DNA of 48,995 nt from Ectopseudomonas mendocina (lineage in GTDB: Bacteria > Pseudomonadota > Gammaproteobacteria > Pseudomonadales > Pseudomonadaceae), in contig NZ_JADTQG010000024.1 in assembly GCF_016008875.1 (NCBI RefSeq), positions 1 through 48,995 on the forward strand. Reading direction: 5' to 3'. This document shows, in pieces, positions 14,494-22,718 of the stretch. The notes below the pieces were generated by a model. It did not search any database. It was not told the origin of the DNA and worked only from the letters and a program-made list of their open reading frames with translations. Each line of letters begins with the position of its first letter. Positions within the stretch are counted from its first letter, which is position 1. The position numbers and the translations under genes were made by a program.

Positions 14494-16482
14494 ATGATCG
14501 AAATCCGCACATTCCGTGATCTGCTGCGCCTGTTCTTCATCTTCTTCAGGGAGTTCAAGCTGGCGGTGATCGCCACCCTGATCGTCGTGCTGCTGGGGGC
14601 CTTCCTGCTGCCGACCTCCTTCGAATCCAGCGCGCGTCTGCTGGTGAAGCCGGGGCGTGACACCAACACGCTGCCCATCGAAATGGCTGATCGCCAGTCG
14701 ATCGTTCTGCCCGCCACGCAGCGCGACCCGATTCTCGATGAGGAGCGCATGCTCACCGGCCGCCCGATCAGCCGCCAGGTAGCGGAGCGCTATCTGGAGC
14801 AACTGGCCAATGCGCCGCGCCCGGAAGGCTTTCTGGCGACCCTGAAGTACTACGTCGGCCAGGTGACTGGCGGCGCCATCGAACTGGTGCGCGGCTTCCT
14901 GCAACTGATCGGCCTGTCCGAAGAGCAGACCCCGGTCGATCGACTGGCCACCAAGCTCGAAGACAAGTTCAGCGTCACCCACGCGCCGGGCTCTTCGGTG
15001 ATGGAAATCCGCTTCCGTTGGAGCGATCCGGCGGTGGCCCAGTCGGTGGTGCAGAGCTGGGTTGAGCTGTACATGGAAGAGCGCACCCGCGCCCTCGGCC
15101 GACGCAGCCTCTATGACTTCTATCTGAACCAGAGCGATGCCAGTGCGGCCGAGATTCTCAAGCTCAAGAGCGAGCTGGCCGAGAACATGGAGCGTCTGGG
15201 CGCCGTGGAAATCGAGGCGCACCTGGGCAACCTCTCCGACCGGATCAACCAGCTGCGCAATGATCGCTTCAATTCCCGCCGTCTAATCTCGTCGACCGAA
15301 GGCAGCCTGGCCACCCTCAACCAGCAGATCAAGAGCCTGCCGGCGGAGATCCGCACCGTGCGCGAGATCGCCCTCAACCCAGTGCATCAGGACCTGCTGC
15401 GTACGCTCAATGGCAAGCGCGCCGAGCGCCAGGACCTGCTGCGCACCTTCACCGAAAATGCTCCGCCAGTGAAGAGCATCGACGAGACCATCGCCAACCT
15501 GGAGGCCATGGTCAAGCGCGAGTCGGCCACCGTTCAGGTCTCGCAGAACCAGGCGCCGAACCCGATTGCCGAGCGCCTGCGCAGCAACTTCATGGATCAG
15601 CAGTCCGACCTGGCGCGGCTCAAGGCCCAGCTGGTGCGTCAGGAGGAGCAGCTCAAGCAGCTCGAGGGGGAGCGCACCAACGTCATGTCGCAGGAGCCGG
15701 AACTGGCCCGCCTGCAGCGTGAGCTGACCGCCGCCGAGAAGAACTTCGTGCTGTACAACGAGAGCCTGGAGAAGGCCCGTATCGACCGCGAGCTGGACAA
15801 CAGTCGCATCAGCAACATCGCGATGATCGAGCAGGCCACCTACAACCCCAGCCGGGTCTTCCCCAAGAGCATCCTGATGATCCTGCTGGCGTTGCCGCTG
15901 AGCATTCTGGTCGGCTTCCTGGCGGTCTATATCTGCTACCTGCTGGATCAGCGCATCCACGACGGTGGCCGCTTCGCCGCCAGGTTCGGTATCCCGCTGT
16001 GGACCACGCTGCCCGAGGTATCCGGCGATGCCAGCCAGAACAGCGCGTTCCTGGCAGCCCTGTACCGCCTCTACGGTCTGCTGCCGCTGGACCAGTTGGA
16101 TGAGCGAGGGCTGGTCTTTGGCCTGACGTCTGCGCGTCGTGGCGAAGGCGTTAGTTTCATCATCGACAAGCTGCAGCGTCTTCTGGAAGAGCGCGGCCAC
16201 AAGGTGCGGGTCGGCGGTGCGCCAGCACAACCGGGCGAGGTGGTGCTGCTCGATGCCTCGGCGCTGCTGTCCAACCCCGAAGCCTTCGTCAGCCTGCGCC
16301 GTGCCGATCTGGTGGCGCTGGTGGTCGAGGCTCAGCAAAGCAACATCCCGACCGTGGCCCATGCCATCGGTGTGCTGAACACCGCGTTCAACAAGGTCGA
16401 CGGAGTGATCATCAACCGTCGCCGGTTCGAGGTTCCCGACCGTGTTCTGCGGGCAATGGCCAAGGTTAGGGGCGCGGCCTGA
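14494..16482 (+). CDS. pslE: PslE: Wzz/Wzc-type polysaccharide co-polymerase with degenerate kinase-like domain
   Basis: This 662-residue inner-membrane protein has helix 1 near residues 22-42. A long periplasmic Wzz-type region follows, with extended coiled coils (about 205-260 and 365-440), then helix 2 near 463-488. A cytoplasmic C-terminal domain resembles the tyrosine-kinase half of Wzc (GLVFGLTSARRGEG..., VVLLDASALL). The Walker A position reads G550-E551-G552-V553-S554, with Val where the catalytic Lys should be. No tyrosine-rich tail follows. So it is probably not an active kinase. Expected role: controls polymer length and couples synthesis to the PslD channel. It starts 18 bases after pslD and shares a TGATG with pslF. 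Confidence 0.92.
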   Translation: MIEIRTFRDLLRLFFIFFREFKLAVIATLIVVLLGAFLLPTSFESSARLLVKPGRDTNTLPIEMADRQSIVLPATQRDPILDEERMLTGRPISRQVAERYLEQLANAPRPEGFLATLKYYVGQVTGGAIELVRGFLQLIGLSEEQTPVDRLATKLEDKFSVTHAPGSSVMEIRFRWSDPAVAQSVVQSWVELYMEERTRALGRRSLYDFYLNQSDASAAEILKLKSELAENMERLGAVEIEAHLGNLSDRINQLRNDRFNSRRLISSTEGSLATLNQQIKSLPAEIRTVREIALNPVHQDLLRTLNGKRAERQDLLRTFTENAPPVKSIDETIANLEAMVKRESATVQVSQNQAPNPIAERLRSNFMDQQSDLARLKAQLVRQEEQLKQLEGERTNVMSQEPELARLQRELTAAEKNFVLYNESLEKARIDRELDNSRISNIAMIEQATYNPSRVFPKSILMILLALPLSILVGFLAVYICYLLDQRIHDGGRFAARFGIPLWTTLPEVSGDASQNSAFLAALYRLYGLLPLDQLDERGLVFGLTSARRGEGVSFIIDKLQRLLEERGHKVRVGGAPAQPGEVVLLDASALLSNPEAFVSLRRADLVALVVEAQQSNIPTVAHAIGVLNTAFNKVDGVIINRRRFEVPDRVLRAMAKVRGAA

Positions 16483-17672
16483 TGCGTGTGGCCCTGCTGG
16501 CGCCATTGCCTCCCGAGCAGACCGGGATTGCCGATTATGCCGCAGTGCTGAAGGCCGCCCTGGAAACGGCCACGATAGAGGTGGTCACGCCATTGGCAGG
16601 CTGCGGCAATGACCATCAGCGGGCCTTGCAGCGTATCGCCGATTTCGACTGGAGCGGTGTCGATCTGGTGCACGGTGAACTCGGCGGTGGCCGCCTGGCC
16701 GAGTTCCATGCCCTGCGTGCCCTGCGCGCACGTTTTCCGCGCCTGCCGATGACCGCGACTGTGCATGACCCTGAGCGTCTGGTATGGCGTCGGGCATCCT
16801 TGCCCTGGCCACTGTCCCTGGCGCAGTCATGGCCATCGCCCTGGCCACAGGCGGCGACGGTGCTGGCCGATCCCTTGTGCCTGCACGAGGAGCGCCAGCT
16901 TGCCAGTAGCCTCGACGGCCTGATCACGCTGACCGACACTGGGCGTCGCTGTCTGCAGCGGCGCATGCGTCTGCCATTGGGCAAGGTTCATGTCATCGCC
17001 CACGGCAACCAGTCGGTGGCGCCTGTCGCTCTGCCGCCGCTGGAGCCCGTCCGCCTGCTGTACTTCGGCTTCATCTATCGAGGCAAGGGTATCGAGGACC
17101 TGCTCGATGCCCTGGCGCTGGTGGTCAGGCGCCAGCCCCAACTGCTCGATCGCGTGCGCCTGACGCTGGCCGGTGGCACAGCGCCCGAGATGGCCTTTGA
17201 GCCCGGAGAAAGCTACCTTGATCAGCTACGCCGGCGTATCGTCAAGCAGGGGCTCGAGACGCTGATCGAATGGCGTCTGGATCTGCCTGCCGAGGAAATC
17301 GCCCCGCAGATCCAGGCTCACCATGTGATGGTGCTGCCGTATCGGGAGTCGAGGAAGCTCCGGCTGCTGGGCGAGCAGCGTGGTACCAGCGGCGCGCTGT
17401 CATGGGCTGCGGCCTGTGGGCGGGGTGTGCTGACTTCCGACGCCCGCGCGTTTGCCGAGGAAGTGGCGACGGGCAACGGCGCGCTGTTTCCACAGGGCGA
17501 TATCCAGGCACTGGCCGATCAGTTGGAGGCTTTGTTGTTGCAGCCTCAGCGCTGCCAGCAGTGGGCCGAGCGCGCTGCGCAGATCGGCCGCGAGCGGCTC
17601 TGGCCGCTGACCGCCCAGCGCTTCAAGGCCATTTTCGTCAGTTTGTGCGAGGGTAGGGCTCATGCAACGTAA
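16482..17672 (+). CDS. pslF: PslF: family 4 glycosyltransferase
   Basis: This 396-residue GT-B enzyme starts MRVALLAPLPPEQTGIADYA, the glycine-containing N-terminal loop of GT4 enzymes. The second half has RLLYFGFIYRGKGIEDLLDAL (GT4 core), then a donor-site region ending QRGTSGALSWAAACGRGVL. The classical EX7E motif is not obvious, as in other divergent GT4 proteins. It is cytoplasmic or peripheral, with no membrane helix. It overlaps pslE by one base and pslG by eleven. Length and position agree with PslF. The sugar and linkage cannot be read from the sequence. Confidence 0.88.
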   Translation: MRVALLAPLPPEQTGIADYAAVLKAALETATIEVVTPLAGCGNDHQRALQRIADFDWSGVDLVHGELGGGRLAEFHALRALRARFPRLPMTATVHDPERLVWRRASLPWPLSLAQSWPSPWPQAATVLADPLCLHEERQLASSLDGLITLTDTGRRCLQRRMRLPLGKVHVIAHGNQSVAPVALPPLEPVRLLYFGFIYRGKGIEDLLDALALVVRRQPQLLDRVRLTLAGGTAPEMAFEPGESYLDQLRRRIVKQGLETLIEWRLDLPAEEIAPQIQAHHVMVLPYRESRKLRLLGEQRGTSGALSWAAACGRGVLTSDARAFAEEVATGNGALFPQGDIQALADQLEALLLQPQRCQQWAERAAQIGRERLWPLTAQRFKAIFVSLCEGRAHAT

Positions 17673-18996
17673 GCCAATTCTTCTGTCGGGGTTGCTGATC
17701 CTCGGTGTGCTGTTCGGTGCGGCCATCCTAATCAGCCGCAATGCCGAGGCCGACGTTACCAGCCTAAAGCCCAGCCGCAGTGTGGTCTGGAAGGACTTTC
17801 TGGGCGTCAACGCGCAGTTCCACTTTTTCCCCGAAGCGACCTATCGCAAACAGATGGAGAGCCTGCGGGAGTTGGATCTGCAATGGGTGAGAATCGCCAT
17901 GCACTGGGCCATCCTGGAGCCCGAGCGCGGCCGCTATTACCCACCATTCGATGCCGCGACCAAGATCATGGCCGAGGAGAAGCTCAAGGCCGTGGGTTTT
18001 TTGGCCGGATCGGCACCCTTTGCCACAAGTGCGCCGCGCAACTCGCCCTATCAGGACTCCTTTCCGCCGAAGGACAATCGCGTGTACAGCGAGAGCCTGA
18101 CTCGGTTCATCGAACGCTACCCCGAATTCGAGGCGTGGCAGATCTGGAACGAACCCAACCTGCCCTCCTTCTGGCGGCCGAAGGAAGACCCCGACGCCTA
18201 TGCGGCGCTGCTGCATGACGCAGTGATAACGGTGCGCCAGCGTTTTCCAGAGAAAACCCTGGCGACCGCCGGCATGGCTTATTTCAGCCAGATGCCGTCG
18301 CGCGGCATGGACCTGATGCTCAAGTCGCTGCTGGCCAAGGGTTTGGCCAGCGAGAACCTGATCGTCGCCTACCACCCCTACACCGAATACCCAGAAGGCA
18401 ATACCGTCGGCAAGAACGAGTTTCTCGACACTGCCCGCTTTATCAATGACGGCCTGCGCAGCGCAGGGGTGAAACAGATCTGGGCCACCGAATGGGGCTG
18501 GTCCAGCTACTCGGGGCCTAAGGAGATGCAGGCGATCATCGGCATCTCCGGTCAGGCCGATTTCACCTTGCGCCGGCTGGCGCTGATGAGTGCGCTGGAT
18601 TACGACCGGGTGTTCCTGTTCAACCTGAGCGATCTGGATGCCCGCGCCAGTGTGCGTGATCAGTCATACGGCCTGCTGGACCTCGATGGTCAACCAAAGC
18701 CGGTGTTCCACGCCCTGAAGAACTTTCTTGAGGTCACCGGGCCGCGCCTGGAGCCTGCCGAGCCGCCAGTCTTCACCAGCGCGCCGAAGGATCTCTACAG
18801 CGTTGCCTGGACGCGTGGCGACGGCAAGAAACTGCTTATGGTGTGGAGCGCCACGGCCGGCAAACTGCAACTCGATGGCGTACGCCAGGCCGTGCTGCAC
18901 GATCCGCTGCGTGGCACCGAGCAAACGTTGAAGGCCGATGGTGGCGCGCTGGTCGTGGGGCTCAAGCCCAGTTTGCAACTGCTGGTATGGGACTGA
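17662..18996 (+). CDS. pslG: PslG: endo-acting glycoside hydrolase (GH39-like)
   Basis: This 444-residue protein has an N-terminal membrane anchor/signal (about residues 5-25, LLSGLLILGVLFGAAIL), then a TIM-barrel hydrolase (about 40-360) and a small beta domain. The predicted acid/base Glu164 lies in QIWNEPN and the nucleophile Glu277 in WATEWGWSS, matching the two catalytic glutamates known for PslG to within a residue. Known for the family: PslG cleaves Psl in the periplasm and, when added from outside, disrupts biofilm matrix. In the cell it probably trims or edits the polymer during export. Both catalytic residues are intact. The gene overlaps pslF by eleven bases. Confidence 0.93.
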   Translation: MQRKPILLSGLLILGVLFGAAILISRNAEADVTSLKPSRSVVWKDFLGVNAQFHFFPEATYRKQMESLRELDLQWVRIAMHWAILEPERGRYYPPFDAATKIMAEEKLKAVGFLAGSAPFATSAPRNSPYQDSFPPKDNRVYSESLTRFIERYPEFEAWQIWNEPNLPSFWRPKEDPDAYAALLHDAVITVRQRFPEKTLATAGMAYFSQMPSRGMDLMLKSLLAKGLASENLIVAYHPYTEYPEGNTVGKNEFLDTARFINDGLRSAGVKQIWATEWGWSSYSGPKEMQAIIGISGQADFTLRRLALMSALDYDRVFLFNLSDLDARASVRDQSYGLLDLDGQPKPVFHALKNFLEVTGPRLEPAEPPVFTSAPKDLYSVAWTRGDGKKLLMVWSATAGKLQLDGVRQAVLHDPLRGTEQTLKADGGALVVGLKPSLQLLVWD

Positions 18997-18999
18997 GCG

Positions 19000-20217
19000 A
19001 TGTCGTTGAGGATTCTCTGGGTGCTGCCGTACCTGCCTTGGCCGACCAGTAGTGGTGGCAAGACGCGCCAGTTCCATCTGCTGCGTGCGCTGGCGGCGGC
19101 GGGGCACCGCATCACTTTGCTGGCGCAGAGCAAGACGCCGCTTGATGAGGCGACCCGTCAGGTGTTGCAGCCACTGCTCGAGCTACTGATCGTCATGCCG
19201 CGACGAGCGCTGCGCAGCCCGACCACCCTGCTGGCTGTCTCCGCGTCGCCATTGCCGATGCTGGCCAGTATCAATGGTCATGCCCCGGCCCTGAGCCAGC
19301 GTTTCGCCGAGCTGCTCGAACAGCAGTGGGATGTGGTACAGATCGAACACAGCTACAGCTTTCAGCCCTATGAACAACCCCTGCGGCAAGCCGCGCAGCC
19401 CTTCGTTCTTACCGAGCACAACGTCGAGTCGGAGCTTGGCGGCGCGACCTATGATCGTTTCCCGGCCTGGCTCAAGCCTTTGGTGCGGCTCGATCAATGG
19501 CGTTATCGCCGCTGGGAGCGCCGAGTCATGGGCCAGGCCGCCCAGGTCGTCGCCGTGACCGAGGCCGATGCCGGTGTGCTCGCGGAGATTATCGGGCGCC
19601 CGGTGCCGGTGGTGGTCAATGGCGTCGATGCCGCGCGTTACGCCCAGGTCAGCCCGGCCTATGCCAGCAAGCGGCTGCTGTTTATCGGCAACTACGAATA
19701 CCCGCCGAACGTGGACGCCGTGGAATGGGCCATGGATGAAGTGATGCCGCGTGTCTGGCAGGCGCAGCCCGAGGCGCGCATCACCATCGCCGGCTATGCG
19801 CTGCCGGAGGCCTGGCGGCAACGCTGGCCGGACGCGCGCATCGACTGGCATGGCTTCGTGCCTGATCTGACTGCGCTGCAGGAGCAGGCGGCGGTCTTCT
19901 TCGCGCCGCTGCGCCAGGGCGGCGGTTCCAAGCTCAAGGTGCTCGAGGCCATGGCTGCCGGGCTGCCGGTGGTCACCACGGCGCAGGGCGTGTCCGGGCT
20001 GGCGGTGGTGGCGGGTGTCGAATACGACGGTGGCGAGGACCCTGCGGCCCTGGCTGCGGCGGTTTTGCGTCAGCTGGCCGATCCTGCTGGCGCCGAGCGC
20101 ATGGGGGCCGCCGGGCGGGACTATGTCGCCCGCGCGCATGACTGGAGCGTGGCGGCCAGCCAGTTGCTTGCGGTATACCAGGCGGTGAATGGCTCCGGGA
20201 GAGCGGTATGCGAGTAG
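19000..20217 (+). CDS. pslH: PslH: family 4 glycosyltransferase
   Basis: This 405-residue GT-B enzyme has an N-terminal acceptor domain starting MSLRILWVLPYLPWPTSSGG. The C-terminal donor domain carries LLFIGNYEYPPNVDAVEW and FFAPLRQGGGSKLKVLEAMA, the GT4 pattern in which the second Glu (KVLEAMA) contacts the nucleotide sugar. There are no membrane helices. It starts three bases after the pslG stop and overlaps pslI by ten bases. The call as PslH is by family, length and order. Specificity is unknown. Confidence 0.88.
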   Translation: MSLRILWVLPYLPWPTSSGGKTRQFHLLRALAAAGHRITLLAQSKTPLDEATRQVLQPLLELLIVMPRRALRSPTTLLAVSASPLPMLASINGHAPALSQRFAELLEQQWDVVQIEHSYSFQPYEQPLRQAAQPFVLTEHNVESELGGATYDRFPAWLKPLVRLDQWRYRRWERRVMGQAAQVVAVTEADAGVLAEIIGRPVPVVVNGVDAARYAQVSPAYASKRLLFIGNYEYPPNVDAVEWAMDEVMPRVWQAQPEARITIAGYALPEAWRQRWPDARIDWHGFVPDLTALQEQAAVFFAPLRQGGGSKLKVLEAMAAGLPVVTTAQGVSGLAVVAGVEYDGGEDPAALAAAVLRQLADPAGAERMGAAGRDYVARAHDWSVAASQLLAVYQAVNGSGRAVCE

Positions 20218-21308
20218 GCCTGGATTATCGTCCCGGGATCAGTAACCCCAACAATGGCATCGGTCGGCAGAACGTGGCCCTGGCTCAGGTGCTGGGCGAG
20301 CTTCCTGGCGTCGACCTGCACCTGTTCACCCCAGCGCCGGCCGAACATCCGCTGCGTGCCTGGGCGCATTGCCCCGTGTGGGCAAGCACTGTGGACGGCC
20401 AGCATCGTCTGCCCAGGCGGCTGCGCTTCGAACTCGGCTACATGCCCTGGGCATTGCGGCGCCTGGGCATCGACGTGCATATCAGCACCTTCAACATGGG
20501 CCTGCCGTTGCCACCGCGGCCGGAGGGTGTGAGCTACGTGCTGCAGCTGCATGACCTGTTTCAGCTGCATCTGAAGAACCGCCACAGCTCCTGGCTGCGA
20601 GAGACGGTCTATCGCATCAGCGACAACCTCTCGATCCGTTATTCGGTGCAGGTTGCCGACCGTATCTGGACCCCTTCGCAATACAGTGCCGATGAACTGG
20701 CGCGCACCTTCCCATCGGCCGCGCACAAGGTGCGGGTGCTGACCAATCTGGTGCCGACCAGTACCGTGACCCCGGTACTGCCCGCGCAAGCGCTGCCGGC
20801 GCGCTTCTGGCTGCTGGTCGGCACGCGAGAGCCGCGCAAGAACGTGCCCTGGTTCATCGAGCACTGGCAGCAGGCGCGCCAGCATGATCCGGCCATTCCC
20901 GATTTGGTGCTGGTCGGTGGTGGCGAATTCCTCCCCGCCGATCAGCGCACGCTGGCCGGCATCCATTTGGTACCGGCGCTGGGCGATGCCGAGTTGCAGG
21001 GACTCTACGCCGCGGCCGAACGCCTGTGGCAGCCGTCCTATGCCGAGGGCTTCGGCCTGCCGGTGATCGAAGCGATGGCGGCCGGTACCCCGGTGGCGGT
21101 GGCGAGCGGTACCTCGCTGGACGAAATCGTGCCGCAGGGAACCCCGCGTTTCAGCCCTCATGACGGCGCCGCCCTGGTCGAGCAGATACATCGACTGGCG
21201 CAGCCAGCCGAGCCCGATCGCCAGGCTCTGCAGGAGTGGGCCAGACGCTATTCGGAGCAGCCTTACCGCGCCCGCGTGAGCGAACTGCTACAGGAGTTAC
21301 AGGCATGA
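20208..21308 (+). CDS. pslI: PslI: family 4 glycosyltransferase
   Basis: This 366-residue GT-B enzyme starts MRVGLDYRPGISNPNNGIGR, the N-terminal GT4 loop. The donor site is PSYAEGFGLPVIEAMAAGTP, with the canonical E-x7-E (E in AEGFG, E in VIEAMA). The middle contains WLLVGTREPRKNVPWFIEH, also GT4-typical. It overlaps pslH by ten bases and pslJ by four (ATGA), so it is translationally coupled on both sides. It is one of four glycosyltransferases in the cluster (C, F, H, I), a number that fits the short repeating unit reported for Psl. Confidence 0.89.
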   Translation: MRVGLDYRPGISNPNNGIGRQNVALAQVLGELPGVDLHLFTPAPAEHPLRAWAHCPVWASTVDGQHRLPRRLRFELGYMPWALRRLGIDVHISTFNMGLPLPPRPEGVSYVLQLHDLFQLHLKNRHSSWLRETVYRISDNLSIRYSVQVADRIWTPSQYSADELARTFPSAAHKVRVLTNLVPTSTVTPVLPAQALPARFWLLVGTREPRKNVPWFIEHWQQARQHDPAIPDLVLVGGGEFLPADQRTLAGIHLVPALGDAELQGLYAAAERLWQPSYAEGFGLPVIEAMAAGTPVAVASGTSLDEIVPQGTPRFSPHDGAALVEQIHRLAQPAEPDRQALQEWARRYSEQPYRARVSELLQELQA

Positions 21309-22708
21309 CATCAACGTTCGGGCTTCCTGTCGCCGTCATCACCGGGCTGATCTTCGGCGTTCTGCTGTGGTTTCTTTCGCCACTGAAGGTCGTCGTCCTG
21401 ATCGTCGCGATGGTCGTTGGCCTCAACCTGCTGCGTCGCCCGCTGCTCGGTCTGCTGCTGTTCGGGGTGATCGCCAATTTTCTGCCTTACTCGACCATCA
21501 ACGTCGGGGTGCGGACCACGGTTTCCGAGTTGCTGATCATGGTGATCTGGGCCTGCGTGCTGTTCCAGGCGATCTTCGAGAGTGACCAGCGCGCGCCGAA
21601 ATCCGGCAGCACGGAGCGTTACGTCCTGGCGCTGATCCTGTTCAGTGCGTTTCCCTTCGTCGTCGGCCAGGTTATGGTCCATGCCGATGGGAGTGGCGTG
21701 GCCAACTGGCTGCGCTGGTTGGCCAACATGTCCCTGATCTTCCTGGTGTTCCGCCTACTGCGTGACGGCGCGTCCAGGGAGTCAATGGTCCAGGCGATGC
21801 TGTTCGGCACGCTGGCGATGCTGATGCTGTCGTTGCCGATTTTCCTGGCCGAACGCTCGGCCGCGGCGATCAATCCGTTGCTGACCAAGTTGGGCTACGC
21901 CGTCCTCGATGAAGTGATTGGCGATACCTCCGGTGCGGTGTTCCTGCGTATGGGCTCGCCCTGGGTTCACCCCAACACCCTGGGTGGTGCCATGGCGCTG
22001 ATCCTGCCGCTGGCCTTCTGTTACGGCATCACCCGCTTCGGCTGGCGCCGTGCGCTGGGCCTCAGCGCCGGCGTCTTGGGTGTGCTGGCCTTGCTGCTCA
22101 GTGGCTCGCGTGGCGCCTTGCTGAGCCTGGCGGTGGTCCTGGTGTGGTTGGCCATTCGCCGTGTGCCCTTCACCGGCCGCCTGCTGTTGACCGGCTGTGC
22201 GGTGATGGTGCTGCTTGTGCTGTCCTATCCGCCATTGCAGGAGCGGATCTCGACCATGTTCGAGTTCAGCGATGCCAGTACCTCGGTGCGTTTCGACGAG
22301 TACGCCAATTTCCCTCGGGCGATGGCATCCTATCCGCTGGGGATAGGTTTCAAGGTCGAACCGCCGGTGCCGGGCACCGATCTGCTGGGTATCTCCAACC
22401 TTTGGTTGAACTTCATCTACAAGCTCGGGCTGCCGGGCATGCTGCTGTTCATCGCCGCCACCTGGAGCTGGTGGAAGGAAACCCGGCCGAGCGGCAGCCG
22501 AACCGATCTCAATGCCGACAACGCGATCTGGCTGGGCAGCACGGCCGGGCTGCTGGCGGCGCTGTTCAGCGGCCTGTTCGACCACTACTTCGGCTTCCAG
22601 CCGGTGCTGGTCGGCCTGTTCTGGCTGCTTGTCGGTATCAACCTGCTGGAGGCCCGCCGCCTGCGCGCCGAACAAGGCGTGACCGATCTCCCCGGTACGC
22701 GCATGTGA
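21305..22708 (+). CDS. pslJ: PslJ: O-antigen-ligase/Wzy-like membrane polymerase
   Basis: The start at 21305 (MTSTFGLPVAVITGLIFGVL) overlaps pslI by four bases. Upstream in-frame sequence belongs to the end of pslI. The 467-residue protein is very hydrophobic, with about ten to twelve membrane helices. A conserved O-antigen ligase-type core is seen: GSPWVHPNTLGGAMALILPL, LLLSGSRGALLSLAVVLVWL and a periplasmic loop with RFDEYANFPRAM. PF04932-type proteins act as polymerases or ligases of lipid-linked glycans at the outer face of the inner membrane. Polymerase of Psl repeat units is the expected role. Confidence 0.87.
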   Translation: MTSTFGLPVAVITGLIFGVLLWFLSPLKVVVLIVAMVVGLNLLRRPLLGLLLFGVIANFLPYSTINVGVRTTVSELLIMVIWACVLFQAIFESDQRAPKSGSTERYVLALILFSAFPFVVGQVMVHADGSGVANWLRWLANMSLIFLVFRLLRDGASRESMVQAMLFGTLAMLMLSLPIFLAERSAAAINPLLTKLGYAVLDEVIGDTSGAVFLRMGSPWVHPNTLGGAMALILPLAFCYGITRFGWRRALGLSAGVLGVLALLLSGSRGALLSLAVVLVWLAIRRVPFTGRLLLTGCAVMVLLVLSYPPLQERISTMFEFSDASTSVRFDEYANFPRAMASYPLGIGFKVEPPVPGTDLLGISNLWLNFIYKLGLPGMLLFIAATWSWWKETRPSGSRTDLNADNAIWLGSTAGLLAALFSGLFDHYFGFQPVLVGLFWLLVGINLLEARRLRAEQGVTDLPGTRM

Positions 22709-22718
22709 GAGAACGAGA

